Assembly (NCBI RefSeq): GCF_003633715.1
Contig: NZ_RBIE01000001.1
Span: 62,001-126,000 of the forward strand
Origin: Thermovibrio guaymasensis
GTDB taxonomy: Bacteria; Aquificota; Aquificia; Desulfurobacteriales; Desulfurobacteriaceae
DNA: 64,000 nt
Direction: 5' to 3'
Below the pieces are notes generated by a model, which was given only the letters and a program-made list of their open reading frames with translations, was not told the origin of the DNA and searched no databases. Position 1 is the first letter of the stretch, and the number at the start of each line of letters is the position of its first letter. Positions 43,432 to 52,222 of the stretch are shown one piece after another. The translations under genes and the position numbers were made by a program.

Positions 43432-44093
43432 TGCTTGACCTTGAGGATTTCTCCTCTTTTATAGAGGTTAAAAAGAGTAGTGATGAAGTTCCTCAGCAGT
43501 CTCAAGAGTTAACTTTAAAGAGGCTTGAGGAGAAGTACAGACAGGAAATTTTGAAACTTCAAGCTTCTTTTAAGAAAGAACTTCAAAGGGTAAAGGAGGA
43601 GGCTTATAAAAATGGCTTTGAGGAAGGCTACGCTAAAGGGTTAAAAGAGAAAGAGAAAGATTTAATTGATATGCAAAGAAGAATTTCTGAGCAGTTTCAG
43701 TCAGAGCTTAAGAAATTGAAGGTGAATTTGGATTCTTTGATAGAAGGCTTTAAGAATGAAAAGGAGGGTGTTTTAGAGAAAATTAAAGGTTTAATCCTTG
43801 ATTCTCTACTTGAAATTTTTGAGTTTCTTTATTTGAATCCTTCCAATTCTTCATATTTAAGGAAAAAAATTGATCAAATATTGGAGGAATTTGAAAAGGA
43901 AGAGCTAGTTAGTATTGAAGTGGGAGAGAAACTAGCACAGGTTCTTGAGGGAGAGAGAGTGAAAGTTAGTTCTGATATTGGAGCTTATGACTTTAGGATA
44001 GTCTTTAAGGATTTTTTTGTAGAATCAAACTTTAAGGAGAAGCTAAACATATTAAGGGAAGAGCTTGAAAGAGAGATTAAGAAGACTTCCTAA
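43431..44093 (+). CDS. fliH: Flagellar assembly protein FliH
   Basis: Stator-like regulator of the FliI export ATPase (220 aa). A long coiled coil (about 25-115) contains the glycine-repeat-type EEAYKNGFEEGYAKGLKEKE found in FliH/YscL proteins. The C-terminal 100 residues form the FliI-binding domain. Identity rests on this motif and on position between fliF and fliI, since FliH sequences diverge strongly. Confidence 0.87.
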   Translation: MLDLEDFSSFIEVKKSSDEVPQQSQELTLKRLEEKYRQEILKLQASFKKELQRVKEEAYKNGFEEGYAKGLKEKEKDLIDMQRRISEQFQSELKKLKVNLDSLIEGFKNEKEGVLEKIKGLILDSLLEIFEFLYLNPSNSSYLRKKIDQILEEFEKEELVSIEVGEKLAQVLEGERVKVSSDIGAYDFRIVFKDFFVESNFKEKLNILREELEREIKKTS

Positions 44094-45384
44094 GTACCGT
44101 GTTGTGGGTAAAGTTGAGGGAGTGAAAGGGGCTGTAATTGAAGCTAGACTCCCAAAGGTTCATATAGGGGATTTCTGTCAAGTTAACGGTTCAATTGAAG
44201 CTGAGGTTGTCGGCTTTAGGGATGGGAAAACACTTTTAATGGCTTATGATGATACGGTAGGTATAACGATAGGAACTAAGGTGGAGGCGAAACTATCCGG
44301 ACTAAAGGTTGGAGTTTCTCCTGAAATCCTTGGTGCAGTGATAGATCCTTTCGGAAGAGTTCTTAACGATAAAGACTTTACTCCAACGGATTTCATTCCT
44401 TTAAAGCCTTCACCGATTAACCCTTTAAAAAGGGGCAGAATAACTCAGCCTCTTGATCTTGGTATTAGAGTAATAAACAGCCTTTTAACTGTAGGTAAAG
44501 GGCAAAGAATTGGAATTTTTGCCGGTGCAGGAGTTGGTAAGAGTACCCTTTTAGGAATGATATCAAGGTTTACAGAGGCAGACGTTAACGTTGTGGCCTT
44601 GATAGGAGAAAGGGGAAGAGAGGTTAGAGAGTTTATAGAGGATAACCTTTCTGACGGTTTGAAGCGTTCAGTTATAGTTGTGGCTACTTCTGATATGCCG
44701 CCTCTTGCTAAGATAAGGGCTGCTTACACTGCCTGTGCCATAGCTGAGTATTTCTCTTCTAAGGGAAAGGACGTTTTACTTATGGTAGATTCTCTAACCC
44801 GATTTGCTATGGCTCAGAGGGAGATAGGGTTGACCGTTGGTGAGCCTCCTACCAGTAAAGGCTATACTCCGTCCGTTTTTTCCTCTTTGGCAAAACTGAT
44901 AGAGAGAGCGGGTAATTTCGTTGGGGGAGGAAGTATTACCGGAATTTTTACCGTTTTAGTTGAAGGTGATGAGATTGCGCTTGATCCTGTGGCAGATGCT
45001 TCAGTCGGTTTGCTTGACGGTCACATAGTTCTTTCAAGGGAACTTGCAAATAGAAGGCTTTTTCCTGCTGTAGATGTTTTAAAGAGTATAAGTAGGCTAA
45101 CTCCTCAGATAGTCAGTCAGGACATTTTAAAGTTACAGTCTTTAGTGTTTGAGTTAGAAACTCTCTATAGAGATAACCAGGAGGTTATCCAGCTTGGTCT
45201 TTATAAAAAGGGAACTTCTCCAAAGATAGACTTGTCAATTTTTGCTCATCAAAAGTTGGAAAACTTTATAAGGCAAGGGATTAGTCAAAGAGTTGGTATT
45301 GAAGAGAGTTTTAAAGAGCTCTCAGGATTGGTAGAATCTATTATTAAGGAGGGAGAGAAGTATGGGGTTAGATGGGATTTATAG
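44065..45384 (+). CDS. fliI: Flagellum-specific ATP synthase FliI
   Basis: Export ATPase (439 aa) related to F1-beta. Walker A is GIFAGAGVGKSTLLG, the catalytic Glu is in LIGERGREVREF, and Walker B is DVLLMVDSLTRFAMAQREI, followed by GEPPTSKGYTPSVF. The start is TTG 44065 behind GGGAAGAG inside fliH (29-base overlap). fliJ, normally next, has moved to the minus-strand cluster at 51.8-52.2 kb. Confidence 0.95.
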   Translation: MKERLRRLPKYRVVGKVEGVKGAVIEARLPKVHIGDFCQVNGSIEAEVVGFRDGKTLLMAYDDTVGITIGTKVEAKLSGLKVGVSPEILGAVIDPFGRVLNDKDFTPTDFIPLKPSPINPLKRGRITQPLDLGIRVINSLLTVGKGQRIGIFAGAGVGKSTLLGMISRFTEADVNVVALIGERGREVREFIEDNLSDGLKRSVIVVATSDMPPLAKIRAAYTACAIAEYFSSKGKDVLLMVDSLTRFAMAQREIGLTVGEPPTSKGYTPSVFSSLAKLIERAGNFVGGGSITGIFTVLVEGDEIALDPVADASVGLLDGHIVLSRELANRRLFPAVDVLKSISRLTPQIVSQDILKLQSLVFELETLYRDNQEVIQLGLYKKGTSPKIDLSIFAHQKLENFIRQGISQRVGIEESFKELSGLVESIIKEGEKYGVRWDL

Positions 45385-46015
45385 AATGAGTGATGAGTCA
45401 AAGGTCAAAGTTGTTCCGGCCAATTACGACAACTCTAAAATGTCCCACGAGGAGTTTTTAAAAGTTCTCCTTGCAAATATACAGTGGCAGGATCCCCTTG
45501 AAGCTCAGGATATAAGCCAGTTTATAACAAATACGGTGAAGCTCAGGGAAATGGAAGTTCTTAATTCATTTGAGAGTAATATAGATAAGATAAAAGATAC
45601 TGTTGATGCCTATTCACTCTTTTTTGCTTCTTCCTTTATAGGAAAATCTGTTCAGTATTCAGGAAATCAGACTTACGTGAAGGAAGGAAAGGGTAAGATT
45701 CAGTTTACTCTTTCAGAACCAGCAAGTCGGGTTCAAGTTTTCCTCCTCGATAGTTCAGGTAAGGTTGTTGAAGAGAAAACTTTTACTGACTTGTTTCCTG
45801 GAACTTATCCTGTAGAAATTGATAACTCTTCTCTTCCTGATGGTTACTACCAAGTAGTGGTTAATGCTGTAGCTTCTGATGGTTCCTCACTTGATGCTAA
45901 AGTTGAAAGTTACGCTTTAGTTAACGGTGTTAAAAAGGGAGAGGATGGAAAAGTTTATGCTGTTACTAAAATTTCCGAAATTCCTATTGAAAATATAACA
46001 GCAATTGGAGGTTAG
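45362..46015 (+). CDS. flgD: Flagellar hook-capping protein FlgD
   Basis: Hook assembly cap (217 aa). The N-terminal motif FLKVLLANIQWQDPLEAQDISQFITN (residues about 32-57) is diagnostic, followed by AYSLFFASSFIGKSVQYSG and a beta-rich FlgD Ig domain. The ATG at 45362 follows GGAGGGAGAG within fliI; a second ATG at codon 9 is possible. flgE follows after two bases. Confidence 0.93.
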   Translation: MGLDGIYRMSDESKVKVVPANYDNSKMSHEEFLKVLLANIQWQDPLEAQDISQFITNTVKLREMEVLNSFESNIDKIKDTVDAYSLFFASSFIGKSVQYSGNQTYVKEGKGKIQFTLSEPASRVQVFLLDSSGKVVEEKTFTDLFPGTYPVEIDNSSLPDGYYQVVVNAVASDGSSLDAKVESYALVNGVKKGEDGKVYAVTKISEIPIENITAIGG

Positions 46016-46017
46016 CC

Positions 46018-47631
46018 ATGCTTCAGTCTTTCTACACGGCATTTACAGGTCTTTCAGCAGATAAAGATTGGCTTTCAGTTATCTCAGACAACATAGCTAA
46101 CGTTAATACTGTAGGCTTCAAAGCAGAAAGAGCCGTTTTTGAAGATCTTCTATCTAGGAGTCTTACTACCTTTAAGAACGGTGCTCCCGTTAACAGGGAA
46201 GTTGGGGGAGGAGTTTTTGTAAGTGCAACTGTTAAAGACTTTAGCCAGGGAACCTTTAAGAATACGAATAACCCTCTTGACCTAGCCCTTGATGGTGAAG
46301 GTTTCTTCATGGTTAAGGATAAATCTGGAGTGACTTATTACACGAGGAATGGAGAGTTTCGCCTTGATGCTAACGGAGATCTTATCAATATGCTTGGAAT
46401 GAAAGTTCAAGGATGGATGTTAGATGACAACGGAAATCTTCTAGGGGCTGTTAGTAATATTAATATACCAAGGGACATAAAACCAAAGTCAACTTCTTAT
46501 GTCGCTTTTAAAGAACCAAGCAATCTTGATTCAAGAGCTCCTTTTATAGAGGATAATCCAAATACTGCAAATGTTGATGAATCCATTTTTAATACAGCTA
46601 ATTCATCAACTTTTAATTATGTTAATGCAATTACGGTTTATGATTCTTTAGGAAATCCTCATAACTTAGAATTTTATTTCATTCACAAGCAAGATAACTC
46701 TGGAAATGCCTTCTGGTTGGTATATTCAGCTATTGATGGAAAACCTGTGGAAATTCCTGCTGGTAGTGATAAATTTGCCTTTTTAAAGATTCAGTTTAAG
46801 CCTGATGGTACTATTGACGAAGCGAACATCAAAGGTTATGGAAAAGTTTCATCGGTGACTAATGAATCTCAAACAGAGAGCGCTGATGATGGAAAGTTTA
46901 CTTTATCAAATTCTCCTTTAGTTCCAGGTAGTGTTAAGGTATCTTATAATAGCGGTAATAAGGAAATTTTTGACGACGGTAAAGGAAATTTAATAGATAA
47001 ATCAACAGGAGATGTAAAAGGAACAGTTGATTACTCAAATGGTACTATTAAAGTATTTGATTTAGCCGGAAACGGAAATAATAATGATTCTATCAATGTT
47101 GACTACGAGTATTATGATAATACTGAAAGTACAAATAGCCTTGATCCTAAAAAAATCCAAACTGCAGAAGTTGATTTGAAAAATGGAGCTGCTCCAATAG
47201 AACTTTCTCTCAATATATTACCCTTAAAGCAAGTTGCCTCTGACTTTATCTTCTATTCAGAGCAGGATGGTAACAGTAAAGGTGATCTTATGGCTGTTGC
47301 AGTCAGTGAGGATGGTACTATAAAAGCAACTTATACGAACGGAAAAGTGAAAGACATTGCTCGTCTTGCAATTGCTACTTTTAAAGATAAAGAGATGCTC
47401 GTTAGAAAAGGAAGCTGGCTTTACGTTCCCAACGTTCAGACCTTTACTCCTGTTATTATGCCAGGAGGGGTTATCTCAAAAGTTAGAAGTGGAATGCTCG
47501 AGATGTCAAACGTTGATATAGCTAATGAGTTCATTAACCTTATTACTGCCCAAAGGACTTATCAGGCAAATGCAAGGGTAATAACGACTGACGATCAGAT
47601 TCTCCAGGAAACGATGAATATCAAGAGATAA
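46018..47631 (+). CDS. flgE: Flagellar hook protein FlgE
   Basis: Hook subunit (537 aa). Conserved ends are FTGLSADKDWLSVISDNIANVNTVGFK (residues about 9-35) and MSNVDIANEFINLITAQRTYQANARVI near the C-terminus. The middle, about residues 155-390, is an expanded variable region rich in Asn, Asp and Ser, more AT-rich than its surroundings, and would form surface-exposed hook domains. The ATG follows GGAGGTTAGCC. Length is above the enteric 400 aa but within the range of large bacterial FlgE. Confidence 0.94.
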   Translation: MLQSFYTAFTGLSADKDWLSVISDNIANVNTVGFKAERAVFEDLLSRSLTTFKNGAPVNREVGGGVFVSATVKDFSQGTFKNTNNPLDLALDGEGFFMVKDKSGVTYYTRNGEFRLDANGDLINMLGMKVQGWMLDDNGNLLGAVSNINIPRDIKPKSTSYVAFKEPSNLDSRAPFIEDNPNTANVDESIFNTANSSTFNYVNAITVYDSLGNPHNLEFYFIHKQDNSGNAFWLVYSAIDGKPVEIPAGSDKFAFLKIQFKPDGTIDEANIKGYGKVSSVTNESQTESADDGKFTLSNSPLVPGSVKVSYNSGNKEIFDDGKGNLIDKSTGDVKGTVDYSNGTIKVFDLAGNGNNNDSINVDYEYYDNTESTNSLDPKKIQTAEVDLKNGAAPIELSLNILPLKQVASDFIFYSEQDGNSKGDLMAVAVSEDGTIKATYTNGKVKDIARLAIATFKDKEMLVRKGSWLYVPNVQTFTPVIMPGGVISKVRSGMLEMSNVDIANEFINLITAQRTYQANARVITTDDQILQETMNIKR

Positions 47632-47642
47632 CGGAGCTTTAG

Positions 47643-48152
47643 ATGGCTGAAGAGGAAAAGCAGCAGCAGGAACAGGAGAGTAAAGGCGGAAAGAAGAAGC
47701 TACTCTTAATTCTTATCTTTTTGATACTGGCAGCTGCCGGAGGGGGGGCTGCCTATAAATTTTTAGTTCTTGACAAGAAAAAAGCTGAGACTAAAGAGAA
47801 GCAGGCAGAGAGGATTATTGAAGAAATAAAGGCTACTGAAAACGTAGGGGTTATGTTTGATCTTGGAACTTTTGTTGTTAACCTTGCAGATCCCGATATT
47901 GAGAGGTTTTTAAAAGTTTCTATTGTTTTGGAATTAAAAGATCAGAAAGTTCAGGCGGAGGCACAGAAGAGGCTACCTGAAATTAAGGACGCTATTACAA
48001 CTTTGCTTCTAACTAAGAAGTCCTCTGAAATTAGAACACCTGAGGGTATAGAATTCCTTAAGGAAGAGATTGCTAAGAGAGTGAACGCTATTTTGCCTTT
48101 AGGTGGTGTAAAGAACGTTTACTTTACCGAATTTATAATTCAAACAGGTTAG
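47643..48152 (+). CDS. fliL: Flagellar basal body-associated protein FliL
   Basis: Single-pass membrane protein (169 aa) linked to stator function. A charged N-terminus rich in Gln, Glu and Lys is followed by one helix (about 19-42, LLLILIFLILAAAGGGAAYKFL) and the periplasmic domain with VMFDLGTFVVNLADPD, RFLKVSIVLEL and the C-terminal GVKNVYFTEFIIQTG. It precedes the small SpoA-domain gene and fliOPQR. Confidence 0.9.
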   Translation: MAEEEKQQQEQESKGGKKKLLLILIFLILAAAGGGAAYKFLVLDKKKAETKEKQAERIIEEIKATENVGVMFDLGTFVVNLADPDIERFLKVSIVLELKDQKVQAEAQKRLPEIKDAITTLLLTKKSSEIRTPEGIEFLKEEIAKRVNAILPLGGVKNVYFTEFIIQTG

Positions 48153-48154
48153 AA

Positions 48155-48391
48155 ATGGTAGATAAGAAGTTAGAGAGGTTTAAGGATATCAAGTTAAAAG
48201 TATCTCTTGTTCTGGGGAGAAAAGAACTCTCCCTTTCTAAAGTCTTAAAGTTAAAAGAAGGGGACCTTATTACCCTTGATACCAAAGTTGAAGATTACCT
48301 TGAAATTTACCTTAACGATAAGAAGTTCGGCATTGGGGAGCTTATAGTTATTAACGATAAAATTGGTTTGAGGCTCGTTGACCTTGTATAG
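48155..48391 (+). CDS. Stand-alone SpoA-domain protein (second FliN-like)
   Basis: A 78-aa protein consisting almost only of a SpoA domain: IKLKVSLVLGRKELSLSKVL, LKEGDLITLDTKVEDYLEIYL, KKFGIGELIVINDKIGLRLVDLV. It aligns along its length with the C-terminal domain of the FliN at 27378. In non-flagellar type III systems a short SpoA product pairs with the large C-ring protein; here it could replace or pair with FliN in the switch or in FliH docking. It sits between fliL and fliO, where fliM/fliN often occur. Confidence 0.83.
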   Translation: MVDKKLERFKDIKLKVSLVLGRKELSLSKVLKLKEGDLITLDTKVEDYLEIYLNDKKFGIGELIVINDKIGLRLVDLV

Positions 48392-48689
48392 TGAGCTCCA
48401 GTTCCTCCTTAACTCTTTAACTGTAATTGGAGCTTTAGTTTTTCTCTACTATTTAATTAATAGGTACGGTTTTAAGTTCCCTTATAATAAAGGGGGAAGA
48501 AATTTAGAACTCCTTGAAAAACTTCCTTTAAGTGGTGACTCTGGCCTTATAGTTTTTCGAGCGGGAAAGAGGCAGTATTTAGGTTTTTACTCAAGAGGAG
48601 ACTTCAAGATCTTAAAAGAGATAAAAGATGACGAGGATAGTTCTACTACTGGTTTTAGTGCCAACGACGGCTCAAGGAGAAACTCTTAA
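48378..48689 (+). CDS. fliO: Flagellar biosynthetic protein FliO
   Basis: Small membrane protein (103 aa) that helps assemble FliP. One helix (about 9-28) is followed by a cytoplasmic beta-rich domain LELLEKLPLSGDSGLIVFRAGKRQYLGF, typical of FliO. The start is TTG 48378 (or TTG 48384), overlapping the SpoA gene. Its 3' end overlaps fliP by 62 bases. Confidence 0.82.
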   Translation: MTLYSELQFLLNSLTVIGALVFLYYLINRYGFKFPYNKGGRNLELLEKLPLSGDSGLIVFRAGKRQYLGFYSRGDFKILKEIKDDEDSSTTGFSANDGSRRNS

Positions 48690-49335
48690 CCAAATTGCCC
48701 AGAGGTTGGGGCAAGTTGATGTTACGTTAAAGGTTCTCTTCTTACTCACTGTCTTAGCCCTTTTACCTTCAATACTTATAGCTGTCACTAGCTTTACAAG
48801 GATTGTTATTATTCTCTCCCTTTTAAGGCACGCTTTGGGAACTCCCCAAACACCTCCAAACCAAGTTATCATAGCTATTTCTCTCTTTCTTACCCTCTTT
48901 ACAATGTATCCAACACTTAGGAAAGTTGATCAATTTGCTCTTAAACCTTATCTGAACGGTGAAGTTTCAGATATTGAAGCGATTGAGAGAGCTGCTGTTC
49001 CAATAAAGGAGTTTATGTTAAGGAATACAAGAAAAGAAGAGTTAAAGCTTTTTCTTGATATTAAAAGGGAAAGACCCTCTTCTCCTAAAGAGGTCTCTTT
49101 TATTACTCTTATTCCTGCCTTTATGGTTAGTGAAGTTAAGACTGCCTTTGAGTTTGTCTTTGTTGTTTTCCTTCCTTTCATTCTTATAGACCTGCTTGTC
49201 GCCAGTATTCTTATGTCAATGGGTATGATGATGATACCTCCTATGATGCTTTCTCTTCCCTTTAAGCTTATACTTTTTGTAGTATCTGGAGGTTGGGAAC
49301 TTCTAATTAAGTCGATAGTAGAGAGTTACAAATGA
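48628..49335 (+). CDS. fliP: Flagellar biosynthetic protein FliP
   Basis: Core export-gate protein (235 aa). It has a cleavable signal (IVLLLVLVPTTAQG), then LPSILIAVTSFTRIVIILSLLRHALGTPQTPPNQV, the family signature, and MSMGMMMIPPMMLSLPFKLILF at the C-terminus. The ATG lies within fliO. It is followed by fliQ with an ATGA overlap. Confidence 0.96.
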   Translation: MTRIVLLLVLVPTTAQGETLNQIAQRLGQVDVTLKVLFLLTVLALLPSILIAVTSFTRIVIILSLLRHALGTPQTPPNQVIIAISLFLTLFTMYPTLRKVDQFALKPYLNGEVSDIEAIERAAVPIKEFMLRNTRKEELKLFLDIKRERPSSPKEVSFITLIPAFMVSEVKTAFEFVFVVFLPFILIDLLVASILMSMGMMMIPPMMLSLPFKLILFVVSGGWELLIKSIVESYK

Positions 49336-49601
49336 CGGTAGATCAGGTTATAAGTTTGGGACAGAAAATGTTTGAAGTTGCCTTCTTAGTTGGAACGCCC
49401 GTTCTACTAACGACCTTTTTAGTTGGATTGGTTGTGAGTATTTTTCAGGCGGCAACTCAAATTCACGAGATGACTTTGACGTTTATACCTAAGATTTTAG
49501 TAACGATGGTTACGCTCTACGTTTTAGGTAATTGGATACTTATTAAGTTAGTTGACTATACAAAGGAAAACTTTTTATACCTCCTCCAGATACTAAAATG
49601 A
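49332..49601 (+). CDS. fliQ: Flagellar biosynthetic protein FliQ
   Basis: Two-helix export-gate protein (89 aa). LVGTPVLLTTFLVGLVVSIFQAATQIHEMTLTFIPK, across residues about 18-53, is the FliQ/SctS signature. ATGA overlaps join it to fliP and fliR. Confidence 0.95.
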   Translation: MTVDQVISLGQKMFEVAFLVGTPVLLTTFLVGLVVSIFQAATQIHEMTLTFIPKILVTMVTLYVLGNWILIKLVDYTKENFLYLLQILK

Positions 49602-50380
49602 ATCAGTTCTTTGACTACATCTCATCCCATTATTGGGGATTCTTGTTCGTTTTCCTTAGGCTTTCAGCCTTCATGATGGCTTTTCCTTTTTTCTCCACTT
49701 CTTTTATTCCAATATCTGTAAGGATTATCCTTTTACTATCGTTTTCTTTCTTTTTTTCCTCCCTTATTCTTACTATTTTCCAACCTCCTTCTTCTCTACT
49801 AACTTTTACTTTCCTAGTTTTAAAGGAGCTTTTAGTTGGCTTTTTACTTGCATTGGTTGGAAGTATCTTCTACGCAGTTGTTCTCTACGCTGCAGAGCTG
49901 ATTAGTTACCTTATGGGATTGACAGTTGCCAACCTCTTTGATCCTACCTTTGGAATGGTTTCTGTTTTGGGAAGGTTTTTTGCTTTTGTTTTTTACGCTG
50001 TTTTCTTTGCAACCGGTGGTGAAAAATTATTTTTGGGAGCCCTCTACCAGAGTTTTAAATTCATTCCCCCTGGAGGGGTTAACATAGGGGACTCTTTATT
50101 TAACTTTCTAATTAAGGAATCTAGCTTAATTTTCACTTTTGGGTTTAAGCTGGCATTTCCCTTTATTTTTGCCCTCTTTATAACGAACCTTGCACTTGCA
50201 CTTGTTAATAGGCTAATCCCTCAGATTAACGTCTTTATAGTTGGTTTACCTCTGCAAGTATTTGTAGGTTTGCTAGCACTAAGCGTAGGTTTTTCTGTTA
50301 TTGTTTACTTTACTGTTAACTTAGTTCAGAGGTATCTTGAGGATTTATTTAGGCTGTTGGAGGTCTTAAAGGGTGGCTAA
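49598..50380 (+). CDS. fliR: Flagellar biosynthetic protein FliR
   Basis: Export-gate membrane protein (260 aa) with six or so helices. Motifs include FFSTSFIPISVRIILLLS, LKELLVGFLLALVGSIFY and LVNRLIPQINVFIVGLPLQ, which are characteristic of FliR/SctT. It overlaps flhB by eight bases, and in some bacteria the two are fused. Confidence 0.94.
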   Translation: MNQFFDYISSHYWGFLFVFLRLSAFMMAFPFFSTSFIPISVRIILLLSFSFFFSSLILTIFQPPSSLLTFTFLVLKELLVGFLLALVGSIFYAVVLYAAELISYLMGLTVANLFDPTFGMVSVLGRFFAFVFYAVFFATGGEKLFLGALYQSFKFIPPGGVNIGDSLFNFLIKESSLIFTFGFKLAFPFIFALFITNLALALVNRLIPQINVFIVGLPLQVFVGLLALSVGFSVIVYFTVNLVQRYLEDLFRLLEVLKGG

Positions 50381-51416
50381 GGATCCTTCAAAGACGGAAA
50401 AGGCGACCCCACGGCGGCGCCAGAAGGCACGGGAAGAGGGTCAAGTACTAAAGAGTCAAGACGTTCCGATAGCAGCAACTCTATTCTTTACGGCAATCTT
50501 CCTCTACTTTTACTTGCCTTACTTATATAGAAATTTGCAGGCTCTCTTTTCCTACTCTTTTTCAGAGTCTTCTTACCTTCAGCTTTCTTACATGTTAAAG
50601 CTCTTTTCTTACAAGTTTTTTTTACTAATCTTGCCCATTTTCGTTTCCCTTTTGTTTGTTGGTGTCTTTTCAAACCTTGTTCAGTTCGGTTTTCTCTTTA
50701 CAGTTAAACCTCTCATTCCGAAGCTGGACAACATTAATCCTGTAAAAGGTTTAGGTAGAGTCTTTTCCTTAAAGACCTTCTTTGAGAGTGTAAAAAATAC
50801 CCTAAAGCTGTCTGTTGCTGCCGCTGTAGGTTATTTTACTGTAAAGTTTGCTCTTTCTGGTTTCTACTCTCTTCCCCTCTTACCCCTTCCCTCTCAAATA
50901 AATATGTTTGCAAAGTGGATTGTCGTCCTTTTTTTCGTTTTTGGTCTCCTGTCAATTCCCGTTGCAGCCATTGATTTCCTCTACAGGCGTTGGGAGTACG
51001 AGGAGAACCTGAAGATGAGTGTTCAAGAAGTTAAAGAGGAGAGGAAGCAGTATGAGGGACATCCTTTAGTCAAGTCTGCAATAAGGAAGAAGCAGAGAGA
51101 GATTGCAATGAGGAGGATGATGGCTGAAGTACCTAAAGCTGACGTCGTAATTACAAACCCTACCCACTATGCTGTTGCCCTAAAGTATGAAAGGGGGAAG
51201 ATGTACGCTCCTAAAGTTGTGGCTAAAGGAGTTGATAGGGTAGCTTTAAGGATTAAAGAGATTGCCATTGAAAGTGGAGTTCCTATTGAGGAGAACCCTG
51301 AACTGGCAAGGGCTCTTTATTCTTCGTGCGATATCGGAGATTACATACCTGAAGAGTTCTATAAAGTTGTCGCTAAGATCCTGGCTAGGATTTATCGGAG
51401 TAAGAGCTCTCTTTAA
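50373..51416 (+). CDS. flhB: Flagellar biosynthesis protein FlhB
   Basis: Substrate-specificity switch of the export apparatus (347 aa). N-terminal DPSKTEKATPRRRQKAREEG, four helices, then the cytosolic domain with the autocleavage site NPTH in ADVVITNPTHYAVALKY. The start is GTG 50373. Its last 32 bases overlap tail-to-tail with the MotE-like gene on the other strand. Confidence 0.96.
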   Translation: MAKDPSKTEKATPRRRQKAREEGQVLKSQDVPIAATLFFTAIFLYFYLPYLYRNLQALFSYSFSESSYLQLSYMLKLFSYKFFLLILPIFVSLLFVGVFSNLVQFGFLFTVKPLIPKLDNINPVKGLGRVFSLKTFFESVKNTLKLSVAAAVGYFTVKFALSGFYSLPLLPLPSQINMFAKWIVVLFFVFGLLSIPVAAIDFLYRRWEYEENLKMSVQEVKEERKQYEGHPLVKSAIRKKQREIAMRRMMAEVPKADVVITNPTHYAVALKYERGKMYAPKVVAKGVDRVALRIKEIAIESGVPIEENPELARALYSSCDIGDYIPEEFYKVVAKILARIYRSKSSL

Positions 51417-51861
51417 TGGAAGTTAAAATTTTCACTATTTGATTAACAACTTTAGGGTCAACGTAGTTTAGAATTTCTCCTGCTTTTCTGGATTTCATGT
51501 TATAGAGGATATATGCAGCTTCTTTGGGGTCCGTGAAGGATGAGATTTTTTGGCCTGCAAGTTCGGGATCCATTTTTGAAAACATTTGGGCAAGTTTCTT
51601 GTACCTCTCAGCTTCTACCTCTTTGATTCTCCTTTCAAATTCCTCTCTTTCCTTCTTTAGTTTCTCCCTCTCTTTCTTTATTTCTTCTAGTAACTTTTTA
51701 TTCTCCTCTATTAGTTTTTTGACCTCTTGTTTTAATTTGGTTAACCTCTCTATTTCCTTTTTTGCTTCTTTGAATTGAACCTTTCCCTGAGCGTAAGAGG
51801 GAAAGTTCATAGCATTAAGTACGATCAACAGAGTAAAGAGCTTGGTAAATAAACCTTTCAT
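51385..51861 (-). CDS. MotE-like periplasmic coiled-coil protein (MgtE_N-type C-terminus)
   Basis: A 158-aa exported protein: signal peptide LFTLLIVLNAMNFPSYAQG, a Lys/Glu coiled coil (about 28-90), then a helical MgtE_N-like domain with LAQMFSKMDPELAGQKISSFTDPKEAAYILYNMKSRKAGEIL split over residues 89-130. This is the MotE layout, a periplasmic chaperone of the MotC stator factor, often next to fliJ. It follows fliJ with a 47-base overlap and ends inside the flhB 3' end. Confidence 0.78.
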   Translation of the reverse strand: MKGLFTKLFTLLIVLNAMNFPSYAQGKVQFKEAKKEIERLTKLKQEVKKLIEENKKLLEEIKKEREKLKKEREEFERRIKEVEAERYKKLAQMFSKMDPELAGQKISSFTDPKEAAYILYNMKSRKAGEILNYVDPKVVNQIVKILTSIKESSYSDKS

Positions 51862-52222
51862 TTAAAACCTCATTAACTCGTTTCTCCTTAAGCTCTTTCC
51901 TCTTAAGGAGTTCTTTGACGAGTTTTACCTCTCCTCTTAGTCTACCTACATCCTCTCTTTTCTTATCTATCTCTAATGAAAGTCCTTTTAAACTCTCCTT
52001 TAGTTTTTCTTTCTCCTTTAAAAGCCTCTTCGTTTCCTCCTGTATTAAGGCAAATTGTAGTACAGATTCAGGTGTCATAGATTTAAGGCAGGAAATTTTC
52101 CTGTTGACCTCCTCAATTTCAAGTTTCAGTTCTTTTTCTTTTGCTAATAGCATGTTAAGTCTTTCCCTTTCCTTTTGTAGTTCCCTTTCCTTGATATCAA
52201 TAACTTTACTTAGCCCTTTCAT
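51815..52222 (-). CDS. fliJ: Flagellar export protein FliJ
   Basis: A 135-aa two-helix coiled-coil protein that couples FliI to the export gate. The sequence is almost entirely Lys/Glu/Leu heptads with one break around SCLKSMTPES (about residue 45-54). Identity rests on this architecture and on co-location with PilZ, motE and flagellar genes; FliJ proteins have few conserved residues. It starts directly after the PilZ gene stop. Its usual place after fliI is empty, which supports the call. Confidence 0.72.
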   Translation of the reverse strand: MKGLSKVIDIKERELQKERERLNMLLAKEKELKLEIEEVNRKISCLKSMTPESVLQFALIQEETKRLLKEKEKLKESLKGLSLEIDKKREDVGRLRGEVKLVKELLKRKELKEKRVNEVLNERFIYQALYSVDRT

